Source: Nicotiana tabacum (Eukaryota; Streptophyta; Magnoliopsida; Solanales; Solanaceae). From it: DNA of 64,000 nt. A model generated the notes under the pieces. That model had not been told where the DNA came from. It made no database searches and saw nothing but the letters and a program-made list of their open reading frames with translations. The position numbers were made by a program, and so were the translations under genes. Position 1 is the stretch's first letter; every line of letters starts with the position of its first letter. Location: NCBI RefSeq assembly GCF_000715075.1, contig NC_134087.1:184791276-184855275 (forward strand). Reading direction: 5' to 3'. Shown here piece by piece: positions 1 to 11,444 of this stretch.

Positions 1-2087
1 TGATTATTAATCTGATTTAAGATAGCTACAACTAATTCTCTTAAGTTCTGGACTGAATCTTAACTGAGAATATACTCTTTCTAATACAATGGTATCTAAT
101 CAATACTTGTGAAATTGAGTTTAAACCTAGCATCACAATAACATTACACTGAACTCAGTACAATAATTCAAACTGAACTTCAGCTTTTGAACTAAGATCA
201 AACAAACAGGAGCATTGTCAATATACTGACAATGCCCTGAAACTTAATGTTCAGGAAACAATATACATACAACAATTATTCTGACAGACTTATTGATTTA
301 CAAACAAGGGTGATTTAACTGACGAGTATTAACTTAAGCTGATTATCTATAACAATTGTCAACAAACAGTCTATAGAAACAGATTATTTCAATCAGTATT
401 ATCACAAACGGGAATTCATAATGTAACTAATCGACGAATTTAATCGAGTCGATTACACACATTATGAACAAACATAACCAACAGAAACAATTCATTTATT
501 TGATCAAACATACGGGTATGAGACAAAATGACAGAATTAATCAAACAAAAATATGAAAAATTAACAGGTTATTGCAACAAACAATTATTCAAGTAGGAAA
601 CAAAAAGAAATAAGAAAAATACCTCTAAATCTTTAAATTCAACCGGACTCAAACTCAACTTGGATTCGGACTTTTTGAAATCAAACAGACCTTAGTCGAA
701 GTATTTTCCACTGAAAATACTTCGACTAAGGTCAATTAAACCTCAATCCTTCGTTTGAATTGAAAAAGATTCCAAGATTGGAAAATTTAGGGTTTCAGAT
801 CTTGGATTTTAAATCCGAACATTTTCGGGTAGATTCGAAGGGAACCAAAGACGACACAAGGGTGAGGGAAGCCTAGGGGTGATGTGGTGTTAGTTTAGAA
901 CAGATCTGGGTGAGTTCATGTTTGGCTCGAATCTTCAAATGAAGATTCGAGAAGCTCTGAGGTGATTCGAGCCAAACAAACACCGGATCCATAACGAGGC
1001 AGGCTAGGGGGTGCTATGGTGTTAACCGTGGCTTGGTTGATTTGGATCTGAGTTTGCCTCGAATCTTCAAATGAAGATTCGAGAAACTCCAGGGAGATTC
1101 GAACTCAATGGTTATCATATTCGGATAGAGGGTGGTCAGGGGGTTCAGGGGTGTTAAGGTGGTGACCGGCGGCGTTGTTGCCGCCGGGTTTCAGGCGGTG
1201 GGGAATGAGGGCGGCTAGGGTTAGGGTGTGATTTCGGAGGGGATGATGAACAGTAGAGAGGAGGGGGGGTGTTTAGTTAGGGGTCGGGGTAGGGGTTTGG
1301 ACCTTATATAGGGGTGGGGTGGATTGATCTCATCCGTTGGATCAATTAAGATGCACAGTTGAGATCAATTCACTTAACCAAACGACATCGTTTGGTTTAA
1401 GTTGGGGGAAAGGGGTCAGCCCGGAGGTGATATGGATCGGGTTTGGGTGAATTACTGAGGCCGTTGGATCAAGATAGAGGAACGGTTCAGATTTGATAAC
1501 TTAAAATGCCGTCGTTTCATTTAAGCAATGGCTGAACTGGACCGTTTGATTGAAACGAATCAATGGCCCAGATTTGAAGTATCCATACGGCGTCGTTTAG
1601 GTTTGTTCGAATCGGACCAGACATGGGGATGTTGGACTGGGCTGTGGGATTCACTTTGTTTGGGCCTGGATTTAGGTCCAGGTCCGATTTTTCTTTTTTA
1701 CAACTTATTTTTTATTTTCTAATTTTATAAAAATCTTAATTAAAATTATAAAAACAAAAATTACCCTTCCAAAGATATTAATTACCTTTTAACAATTATT
1801 TAACTCATAGGCAAAACATTAATCACACAGTGGAATATTTAAAATAGAACAAATGCATATTTTTGCGATTTTATTTTGAATCAATGCATAATTAAATCCT
1901 AGATATGCATGCAACATGTATTTTATTTTATTTTTCATTTTATTATGACAAAGTAAACATTTACGGACATAACACAAATTTTTAACAAACACCACGCAAA
2001 TTTTAAAAATTGTACACTAAAGAAACTTATTTTATTTTTTGATTTATTTTGGAGTAGTTTTCGTGAGGCAAAAATCATGTGCTCACA
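1..2087 (-). repeat. 3' LTR of the Ogre-like element (truncated by window start)
   Basis: Near-identical to 14874..16957. The outer end on the minus strand begins TGTGAGCACATG, with a purine-rich tract (ACAGGGGCAGC on the minus strand) directly upstream at 2088..2098. A TATA box, TATATAAG on the minus strand, lies near 1308..1316 and is a candidate U3 promoter. The LTR may extend left of the window. Confidence 0.9.
688..733. repeat. Perfect 21-bp hairpin inside the LTR
   Basis: Arms 688..708 and 713..733 are perfect reverse complements around a 4-base loop (CACT). The right LTR copy (15561..15606) has the same hairpin with one mismatch. It would be transcribed on the minus strand as part of the element RNA. 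Confidence 0.9.
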
Positions 2088-5000
2088 GCTGCCCCTGTTT
2101 GCGCGGAAAATCGAAGAGTTTTCGTGCAAAGATAAAGTGAGCGGATACGAGCTATTTTTGCCCGTTCAAATACTCCGTGGGAAGCATTTTTGAAAGATTT
2201 GACCGAACCTCTGCTTCAAAGGTTTCCTACATATCCTTGGCTATAAAGGAATCAGGTCAGTGTAGTTCGGGAAGTTTTGGGTAGCTGGGACTACCATGGG
2301 ACTGTGATGTTACTGCTGCTTCGTGCTGCTTGCTGACCTCCTTATTACACCTTGCTTCAAAGGTAATACAAAAAGCTAAACTAGACTATGGTACATGAAT
2401 TATAAAACCTTATCTAGATCATGCCCTTGCGTTTCTTGTTGTCTTGATATCTTGGTGACTCTTCGGCATTTGGCTTATTCCGTATTCCTTTTCATTGTGT
2501 CCCGTATTTTATTTATCTGTTTGGGACTCTTGTTGTTTCCTGCTGGGGACTTTGTTGGACTCCTCTTGCTTTATTGACTCTAAGTGTGCTTCTTTCTCAT
2601 ATGAGCGGGCTTTTGATTTCAATACTTCAATTATATTCCCTTGTTCTCCAGGTGGGCACCTGACTTCTGTTACTTCAATTGTATTCCCTTGTTCTCCAGG
2701 TGGGCGCCTGACTTCTGCTGCTTCAATTGTATTCCCTTGTTCTCCAGGTGGGCGCCTGACTGCTTCTTTTCTTTGTCCTTGTTCTCCAGGTGGACGCCTG
2801 ATTTCTTCTTTTCTTTGTCCTTGTTCTCCAGGTGGACGCCTGATTTCTTCAATTCTTCATCCTCATTCTCCAGGTGGATGCCTGACTTCTTCTTAAATTT
2901 CTCATCCTCATTCTCCAGGTGGATACCTGATTTCTTCAATTCTTCATCCTCATTCTCCAGGTGGACGCCTGACTTCTTCATTAATTCTTCATTCTCTGAC
3001 TTCTTCTTAAATTTCTCATCCTCATTCTCCAGGTGGACGCCTGACTTCTTCAATTCTTTGTCCTCATTCTCCAGGTGGAAGCCTGATTTCTTCTTAATTT
3101 CTTCATCCTCATTCTCCAGGTGGACGCCTGACTTCTTCTTTTCATCCTCATTCTCCAGGTGGACGTCTGACTTCTTCTTTTTCTTTATCCTCATTCTCCA
3201 GGTGGACGCCTGACTTCTTCTTTTTCTTTATCCTTATTCTCCAGGTGGACGCCTGATTTCTTCTTAATTTCTCATCCTCATTCTCCAGGTGGACGCCTGA
3301 TTCCTTCTTTAATTCTTTTCATCCTCATTCTCCAGGTGGACGCCTGACTTCTTCTTAACTTCTTTATCCTCATTCTCCAGGTGGACGCCTGATTTCTTCA
3401 ATTCTTCATCCTCATTCTCCAGGTGGACGCCTGATTTCTTCAATTCTCATCCTCATTCTCCAGGTGGACGCCTGATTTCTTCAATTCTTCATCCTCATTC
3501 TCCAGGTGGACGCCTGACTTCTTTAATTCTTATCCTCATTCTCCAGGTGGACGCCTGACTTCTTCAATTCTCATCCTCATTATCCAGGTGGACGTCTGAT
3601 TTCTTCTTTAATTCTTCATCCTCATTCTCCGGGTGGACGCCTGACTTCTTCAATTCTTGTCCTCATTCTCCAGGTGGACGCCTGACTTCTTTAATTCTTT
3701 GTCCTCATTCTCCAGGTGGACGCCTGACTTCTTCTTTCTTTATCCTCATTCTCCAAGTGGACGCCTGACTTCTTCAATTCTTTGTCCTCATTCTCCAGGT
3801 GGACGCCTGACTTCTTCAATTCTTCATCCTCATTCTCCAGGTGGACGCCTGATTTCTTCAATTCTCATCCTCATTCTCCAGGTGGACGCCTGATTTCTTC
3901 AATTCTTCATCCTCATTCTCCAGGTGGACGCCTGATTTCTTCAATTCTTTTCATCGGGTTTTTCCTGACACAAATGTTGTTTTTGCCCCTGTTTTAAAAT
4001 CAAAGAAAACTTTGTTAGTTATAAAATAGGAGGGTTAACTGGGCATTCTCGCCGACAGTGGGGCTTTTCTGTCTTGTTTTGTTGCCTTGAAATGGCTGAA
4101 AAGACTGTTTGTCCTTGTAATTGATCCTTAACTATAGGATTCCCCTCTGTATGTTTTCCTTCTAACCCTTTTAACTTAATCATATGTTCTCCTGACATTG
4201 CTGATCCGCTTTTGATTCCATTTTTCTTACACCCATATCTTATTATTTTTATCTCCCGCCTTTCATGGCCGTATTTTTTATCATGTAATCTTGAATCTTG
4301 GTAGTATACCTTGACATTCCTTCTTATTTGTTTGGAATAAAACTTATCTCAAAGCTTTAGAAAAGTAAGATTATTAGTGACGAAACACGCTGATTTCGAC
4401 AATTATAGAATGAAAAGAAAAATCCAAATTTGGATGATTGTTGACGAAGGAATAAAGGACTTATCTGATTGGAATCACTGGCGCCAATGATCATGGTATG
4501 CAATTTGGATTAATCAACCCAGTCTTTTAATCAATCTCCTTTCAATTGTCTCATTTTTGTTTTCCCCAAAATTTCCGTAATCCAACTTCATTTTTCATTT
4601 TACAGACCTGTTGGACTTGCAATATCTCAAAGAGTTTTCACCGATAAACCTTCCTCATTTGTTCATTTGTTACTTCCTTTTCGCCTTATGGTGCCTACGA
4701 AGGTTTTCACCAATAAGACTCTCTCATTTTACTTTCTCTCATCTTCCGTCGCCTCATGGTGCCCGTGTGGGTTTTCACCTATAAGACTCTCTCATTTTTA
4801 CTTTCTTTTCTTGTTTGTACCAGAGTGTTATGAACCATCTTCATTTGCTTGACTCAGCATTTTTCTAAGATTGATCGAAAGGTCTTTTTGGTATGTGGTT
4901 GGAAATGGAAAGGTATCAAAGACTAAACAGTTTTGGTATGGGTTTAAAATTACAACTCTTGGAATCTTTTTCTTATTTCCAATACAACTCCTGCCCCAGT

Positions 5001-5338
5001 TTTCTTGATTGGGGTCTCTTGATGTTTCTTTTGTGCACATTATGCATATTGTGCACCCTATGACCGAGCCGTGAGGCGCCTACGTATCCTTCTTTGAGGA
5101 ATCAGGTCAAACGTAGTTCACTAAATAATAGTGATTTTCTTTTCTTTTCTTTTTTTTTATTTATTTATTTTTTATTATTGTTATTTCATATTTGATTTTC
5201 ATTGATTCCAAGAGAGGGTAGGAAAGAAACAAATATGGCTCAAAAGGGGAAGCAAAGGGTATAGTGTTTGGATAGCAGAATAAATTGCCTTTGTCATTCC
5301 AATCTTCGAAATAATGCTAAATACAAACATTCAAAAAG
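2088..5338 (-). other. 3' untranslated region of the Ogre-like element
   Basis: About 3.25 kb between the integrase stop and the 3' LTR, with no coding domain that I recognise. It holds the minisatellite at 2640..3960. It also holds two copies (near 2228..2271 and 5076..5120) of a motif related to CCTACGTATCC ... GAATCAGGTC ... GTAGTTC, which occurs a third time near 12751..12800 upstream of gag. The rest is T-rich sequence without clear structure. Confidence 0.8.
2640..3960. repeat. Minisatellite, about 30 copies of a ~44-bp unit
   Basis: The core CTCCAGGTGGACGCCTGA recurs about 30 times at a spacing of about 38 to 48 bp (mean near 44), separated by T-rich linkers such as TTCTTCAATTCTTCATCCTC. 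Copies at the left end are more divergent (TGGGCGCC or TGGGCACC instead of TGGACGCC). The block lies in the 3' UTR of the Ogre-like element, the place where tandem arrays are known in Ogre elements of other plants. Many units are about 42 bp, so some frames stay open on both strands; I do not read these as genes. Confidence 0.95.
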
Positions 5339-6961
5339 TTATGCATAATATCTCTTTACCGCGTCAGAATTGATCGCCATGTTTATGCATTTGCCTTCAA
5401 TATCTGCTAAGCATAGTGCACCATTCGATAATACTCTGGTCACAATGAATGGTCCTTGCCAATTCGGGGCAAATTTGCCTTTTGCCTCAACCTGATGTGG
5501 AAGAATACGTTTCAGCACATGCTGACCCACTTCAAACTTCCGTGGACGCACCTTTTTGTTGTATGCTCTTGCTATTCTTCTTTGATACAATTGACCATGA
5601 CATACTGCGGCCAATCGTTTTTCATCAATCAAGTTTAACTGTTCCAAACGGGTTTTGACCCACTCATCATAATCAATCTTTGCTTCGGCGATGATCCGAA
5701 GGGAAGGAATCTCAACTTCTGCAGGAATTACTGCTTCAGTTCCATATACCAACAAATAAGGAGTTGCTCCTACTGAAGTGCGAACAGTAGTGCGGTATCC
5801 CAATAACGCAAATGGTAGTTTTTCATGCCATTGTCTTGAACCTTCTACCATTTTCCGAAGTATCTTCTTTATATTTTTGTTGGCTGCCTCGACTGCTCCA
5901 TTCGCCTTGGGCCGATATGGGGTTGAGTTGCGATGTGTAATCTTAAACTGTTGACATACTTCCTTCATTAAGTTACTGTTAAGATTAGCACCGTTATCTG
6001 TGCTGATCACTTTTGGGATTCCAAATCGACATATGATATTTGAGTGGACAAAATCGACCACAGCTTTCTTTGTCACTGATTTGAATGTTTTGGCCTCAAC
6101 CCATTTGGTAAAATAATCAATGGCTACCAGAATGAACCTGTGCCCATTGGAAGTTGCCGGCTCAATTGGTCCAATAACATCCATGCCCCAGGCAACGAAG
6201 GGCCATGGTGCCGACATTGTGTGCAACTCGGATGGTGGAGAATGAATCAAATCTCCGTGTATCTGGCATTGATGACACTTGCGCACAAAATTGATACAAT
6301 CTCGCTCCATGGTAAGCCAATAGTAACCAGCTCGGAGGATTTTCTTGGACAGTACATATCCGCTCATGTGGGGTCCGCAAACTCCCGAATGTACTTCAGA
6401 CATGACAACCGTAGCTTGTCTGGCATCTATGCATCTTAATAATCCAAGGTCTGGTGTTCTTTTATACAAAACTCCTCCGCTTAAGAAGAATCCATTTGCC
6501 AATCGCCTAATGGTCCTCTTTTGATCTCCTGTGGCTTGTGCGGGATATATCCCCATCCTGATATACTCCTTGATGTCGTGGAACCATGGTTCACCATCAA
6601 ATTCTTCTTCAACCATATTGCAATAAGCGTGCTGATCGTGGACTCGAATATGTAGTGGATCCACATAAGCTTTGTCTGGATGGTGCAACATTGATGCCAA
6701 AGTAGCCAATGCATCGGCGACCTCATTATGGATCCTTGGAATATGCCAGAATTCCACTGATTGAAACCGCTGACAAAGATCATGTAGACATTGTCGGTAT
6801 GGTATGAGCTTTAAGTCTCGGGTTTCCCACTCTCCTTGAATTTGATGTACCAGAAGATCCGAATCTCCCATGACTAAGATTTCTTGGATACCCATGTCTG
6901 CGGCTAGCCTTAACCCCATAATACAAGCTTCATATTCAGCCATATTATTGGTGCAATAAAA
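5339..6961 (-). pseudogene. Ogre-like pol, 3' part: end of second RNase H plus integrase
   Basis: 534 codons open to a natural stop (ending VKRYYA). The first ~90 residues complete the archaeal-type RNase H: E in MAEYEACIMG, D in VMGDSDLLVHQI, D in NEVADALATLAS. The integrase follows: a zinc-binding segment with RKCHQCQ, then catalytic D in WGMDVIGP, D in ISTDNGANL and E in NGAVEAANK, so the DDE triad is intact. The C-terminal part contains FEVGQHVLKRI and WQGPFIV. The reading frame continues upstream through a TGA at 6962..6964, where related proteins usually have Arg (CGA to TGA). This is the last part of a broken polyprotein and is unlikely to be expressed on its own. Confidence 0.92.
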
Positions 6962-7474
6962 TCACAGTTGGGCCGTAACATGATAGTGATGCCCTGTTTC
7001 AGAGACGATTACAGCTCCTATCCCGACTCCTCTCATGTTAGCGGCTCCATCAAAGAAAAGTTCCCAGCCAGGTTTTTCAATTCGCTCCACCTCATCGATA
7101 TGCATTATTTCTTCATCAGGAAAATAGGTTTTCAATGGCTCGTACTCCTTGTCGACCGGGTTTTCAGCTAAATGATCAGCCAGTGCTTGGGCTTTCATTG
7201 CAGTCCGAGTCACATAGATGATGTCAAATTCTGTGAGCAATATCTGCCACTTTGCAAGTCTCCCTGTTGGCATAGGCTTTTGGAAAATATATTTCAATGG
7301 ATCCAGACGAGAAATGAGGTAAGTAGTGTAGGATGACAAATAGTGTTTCAATTTTTGAGCTACCCAAGTCAGGGCGCAAGATGTCTTCTCCAGATGAGTA
7401 TACTTAACCTCATAAGCTTTGAATTTCTTGCTAAGGTAGTAGATGGCATGTTCTTTTTTTCCAGTGAGGTCATG
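6962..7474 (-). pseudogene. Ogre-like pol: end of RNase H and start of the second RNase H
   Basis: Open in one frame between a TAA at 7475..7477 and a TGA at 6962..6964. The first half is the C-terminal part of the standard gypsy RNase H (KKEHAIYYLSKKF, then EFDIIYVTRTAMKAQALADH). A linker and the beginning of an archaeal-type RNase H follow, with its first catalytic Asp in WELFFDGAANMRGVGIGAV. Two tandem RNase H domains are a hallmark of the Tat clade. Both flanking stops can be explained by C-to-T changes (CAA to TAA, CGA to TGA). Confidence 0.88.
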
Positions 7475-8791
7475 TTACCCCAATACACAACCAAATGAAT
7501 TTTCCAAGACCGTCAAGTAAAGAATCAGAGGTCTTCCTGGCTCTGGCGGGACCAACACGGGTGGGTTTGACAGGTATCCTTTTATCTTATCAAACGCCTC
7601 CTGACACTCATCGGTCCATTCGACCGCAGCATCCTTTTTCAACAATTTGAAAATAGGCTCACAAGTTGACGTAAGCTGAGCAATAAACCTGCTGATGTAA
7701 TTCAACCTTCCCAACAAACTCATTACTTCAGTTTTGTTCCTTGGAGGTGGCAATTCTTGGATGGCTTTGATTTTTGATGGGTCTAGCTCGATGCCTCGTC
7801 GACTGACTATGAATCCCAACAACTTTCCAGATGGAACTCCAAATGCGCATTTGGCAGGGTTAAGCTTGAGGTTGTACCTGCGAAGTCTTAAGAAGAATTT
7901 CCTCAAATCCCCAACGTGGTCAGCCTGATGCTTTGATTTTATGATTACATCGTCCACGTATACCTCAATCTCCTTGTGTATCATATCATGAAACACTGTG
8001 GTCATCGCTCTCATGTAGGTTGCTCCAGCGTTCTTCAAACTGAATGGCATTACCCGGTAGCAATAAGTTCCCCATGGTGTGATGAATGCAGTCTTTTCTG
8101 CGTTTTCTTCATCCATTAGAATTTGATGATACCCGGCATAACAATCCACGAAAGACCCTATATCATGCTTGGCACAATTATCGATCAAAATATGGATATT
8201 GGGTAATGGGAAATTATCCTTCGGACTTGCTTTGTTGAGATTGCGGTAGTCGACGCATACTCTAATTTTGCCGTCTTTCTTTGGTACATGAATGATATTA
8301 GCTAACCAAACAGGATATCGAGTGACTCGAATGACCTTCTCTTCCAACTATTTGGTAATTTCTTCCTTAATTCTCACACTCATATCAGGTTTGAATTTTC
8401 TCAGCCTCTGCTTGACAGGAGGCACCGTTGGATCGGTAGGCAATTTGTGAACCACTAGATCAGTGCTCAGGCCCGGCATGTCGTCATATGACCATGCAAA
8501 AACATCTTTGAATTCTATGAGTGCTTTAATTAACTCTTCTCGGATCTTTGGTTCGATATGGACACTTATTTTAGTTTCCCGGATATTACTCGTGTCCCCT
8601 ATATTGATGTCCTCAGTATCACTCATGTTAGGTTTGATTTTTTCCTCAAAGTGAATTAACTCTTTACTAATCTCTTCAAAAACCTCATCTTCATCATATT
8701 CTGATTCATAATCACAATATATTTCTTGAATTATTACTTCGGAACCAGACTGACTTTTAAAACTGGGTTGAGGATTCCTCATGCATGCCAT
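7475..8791 (-). pseudogene. Ogre-like pol: reverse transcriptase
   Basis: Two in-frame segments (8348..8791 and 7475..8347) are separated by a single TAG at 8348..8350. The first begins with ATG at 8791, has an acidic stretch, then FAWSYDDMPGLS and VKQRLRKFKPDM, the usual lead-in to gypsy RT. The second holds the RT core: KDGKIRVCVDYRNLNKASPK, DNFPLPNIHILID, the active-site motif EVYVDDVIIKS and LLGFIVSRRGIELDPSKI. The break is at the usual ITKQ-type position (CAG to TAG). Readthrough is possible in principle, but the pattern of other stops argues for decay. Confidence 0.93.
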
Positions 8792-8993
8792 ATCACTAAA
8801 GCCAGCGTAAAAAGAACTGTACAGAAAAAAAAAGGAAAAAGAAAACTATCAGGAATGATAATGAAAAAGGAAACTGTATTTTATTGGATGATGAAAGATA
8901 ACAAGGTTTGCACACTTCAAACAAACTGTAAGATAAGCATTGGGATTACAACCCTGAGGTAACCCAAACAAACTAAAAGAAAATCAAAATAAA
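8792..8993 (-). other. Candidate intron between protease/G-patch part and RT
   Basis: About 200 non-coding bases between the stop after PIRKESW and the ATG of the RT segment. On the minus strand the left exon ends AGTCTTG followed by GTAGTTT, a possible 5' splice site. Pyrimidine-rich sequence ends in TTTCTGTACAG, and a second candidate acceptor is GCTGGCTTTAG just before the RT start. Ogre elements are known to splice an intron at this place in the polyprotein. Inferred from position and splice-like signals only. Confidence 0.55.
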
Positions 8994-9635
8994 CTACCAA
9001 GACTCCTTTCGAATGGGGAGAGGAATGGCTTTCCAATTATTAAGCTTTGTTTCTGGCCCAGCGAATTGAACTTTTGCGTTGCTACAACCTTCCCCGCTTT
9101 CCACCATATTCACATCATTAAACAATTTCTCGAATCTTTCAATTAATTCCTCCTCAGGATTGACCCGGGATTTAGGAATTGTTGTTATCGGGCGATTTTT
9201 AGCACCGGTCTTGACAAAAGACTTTGATAGACGTGGGACTGGTTTTGGAAGATCCCATGCCTTTTGTTTCAGCTTTCTGGCCTTTTTCACGTCGGTGATA
9301 GTGGGTATGAATCTCAAACCAAAGGTTCCCCAGTTCTCGGGGAGAGATACTAGTTGTATAATTCCTTGCAAAGATGAGCCCAGACCTTTGCCGGGTATAA
9401 AACCATTTTTTAACATTTCATAGGCCACCATGACTAATGCAGAGGATATCTTTGGATTCGGAAGGTACTTCCCCTTTGGAATTTTCTCTACTGACACTGT
9501 GTCGGACACTTGGTATACCCATGGTCCCTGGTCATTTTCTGTTCCCTCGACTGGTACAATGGTACTGCTGTGAGCATTTAAACTTTCTTTTCCATGCACA
9601 ACTATTTCTTGATGATCCCATTCAAACTTGACCGC
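8994..9635 (-). pseudogene. Ogre-like polyprotein segment with G-patch-like motif
   Basis: Continues the frame of the gag-protease ORF after an in-frame TAG at 9636..9638 (context STLH-stop-AVKFEW). The segment contains AYEMLKNGFIPGKGLGSSLQG, which resembles a G-patch (glycine-rich RNA-binding motif), and ends PIRKESW-stop at 8994. G-patch-like sequences after the protease are known in Tat/Ogre polyproteins. The stop at its 3' end may be genuine, or it may lie just inside the intron donor (the codon TGG runs into GTAG). Confidence 0.75.
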
Positions 9636-11444
9636 CTAGTGTAGTGTTGACGGGACTGCTTTAGCAGCATGGATCCATGGTCGACCCAACAACAAATTAT
9701 AAGAAATAGTTATGTCCAGTACTTGAAACTCCATTGTGAATTCAACTGGCCCTATTGTCAGTTCCAACACTATGTCGCCAAATGAATCTCTGCTTCCACC
9801 GTCAAACCCCCGTACGCAAATACTATTCTTCTGGATCTTCTCTTTGATTTTCAATTTGCTTAAAGTGGAGAGAGGGCAGATGTTTGCACTTGACCCGTTG
9901 TCAACCAATACCTGGGTTACTATGGAGTTTTCACATTTCACGGTGAGGTAAAGAGCTCTGTTGTGCTCAGTACCTTCCATAGGCAATTCATCATCAGAAA
10001 ATGTAATTCTGTTTGCCTCAAAGATTCTGTTGGCTATTCTTCCCAAATGATTTACAGAGATTTTTTCAGGAACATGAGCCTTATTCAGGATTTTCATCAA
10101 AGCCAGACGGTGCTCCTCTGAATGGATCAGTAATGACAATAATGAAATTTGAGCGGGCGTTTTCTTCAGTTGATCCACAACAGAATAGTCATGGAGTTTC
10201 ATTTTTCTTAAAAACTCTTCCGCTTCTTCTTCCGTCACAGCCTTCTTTATTGGTGATGGATTATTTTTAGTTTTTCTTAACTCTTCGGGAGTAAAACATC
10301 TTCCCGAACGATTCAAGCCTTGCACCTCACACACTTCTTCCTTGACTTCTTTTCCCTTGTACATTACAGTCACCCGTTCATAGTTCCATGGAATAGCTTT
10401 GTTGTTGATCACTGGTAGCTGGGTTACAGGTTTGATAATAACCCGATCTGTACGGGCTCCTTCCACGAATGCAATGGGTTTGTTGGCAACCCCGGGTACT
10501 ATCACTTTCGGCCTTTCTTGTTTTGTGGCAACTTTGCTTGATGATCCCTTCTCGACTATCATAGATGGTTCATCACCATTTCTGTTCTGCTTAGGTACCG
10601 GCTTCTTTTCTGTTAACTGCTTATCTGGCTTGGCTTCATGAGACTTGTTCATCATGACAGTTTGTGACGGCTTCTTTGTCTCCCCATCAGCTTGTATGAT
10701 TTTTATCATATTGGCCTCTTGATGGGCTGGCATTGGATTTCTATTGATATTGGGAGCTTCGGGGGTTTGAACCTCGATTTTATTAGTATCAATCAGCTCT
10801 TGTATTGCATTTTTCAAATGCCGGCATTTCTCCGTATCATGGCCTGGTGTACCGGAGCAATACTCACAGCTAATGGTGTAATCCAGATTCTTTGGAGGAG
10901 GATTGGGTAGCTTGGATTGTATTGGTCTTAGCATGTCCAGCTGTCTCAGCCTGTGGAACAGACTAGTGTATGACTCTCCCAATGGAGTGTAGGTTTTCTT
11001 TTTCTGTTCCCTTTCTCCCCTGAATGCTGGCCTCGGCCTGAAACCTGGTCCGGGATAGGCTCGTGGGTAAGTAGCTGGTATGGCAGGAGTACGCCAGTTA
11101 GCGTATGCCGGTGGATGATTGTATGCTTGTGTATGGTTGATGGAAAAATGAGATTCCGAAGGGTGATAGTAGTGTTGAGATGAATTGTGGTGGTGAGTTG
11201 ATTGGTGAGGTCGATGTTGATTATAGTAAGGCGGTGAACTTCTGGGTCCCGACCAAACTCCTGAATCAACTACCGCTGCTTCCTCCCTCTTCTTTCTTCC
11301 GATTCCTCCTACTCCACCTTGAATAGCTTGAGTAGTTGCCTTAATTGCTGAATAGCTCATAATTTTATTTGTCTTGAGGCCTTCTTCCACCATACCTCCC
11401 ATCTTCACTACTTTGTTGAATGATTTCCCTACCGCTGAAACCAA
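9636..11444 (-). pseudogene. Ogre-like gag C-terminal part and aspartic protease
   Basis: 602 codons. The N-terminal part continues gag (SAVGKSFNKVVKMGGMVEEG). A zinc-knuckle-like CEYCSGTPGHDTEKC follows near residue 195, then a long charged linker, and then a retroviral-type protease with active site VLVDNGSSANICP and the flap/ILG-like segment YNLLLGRPWIH. It overlaps the end of the upstream gag ORF in another frame: a single-base deletion near 11450 throws gag out of frame just before the AHLVSAVGK-type junction. It ends at an in-frame TAG that looks like a Gln codon change. Confidence 0.9.

Noticed and set aside
1528..1722. 64-codon open frame, repeated identically at 16400..16594
   Set aside because: It is antisense to the Ogre-like element and present twice only because it lies in both LTRs; no domain.
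2640..3960. CRISPR-like array (regular repeats with short variable linkers)
   Set aside because: The linkers are low-complexity variants of each other, the repeats are imperfect, the genome is plant nuclear DNA, and the block is a 3' UTR minisatellite.
5449..5658. Open frames on the plus strand over the integrase
   Set aside because: Shadows of the minus-strand pol reading frame.
8348..8350. Programmed stop-codon readthrough between protease part and RT
   Set aside because: Four other stops in the same element have the same C-to-T explanation, so decay is simpler.
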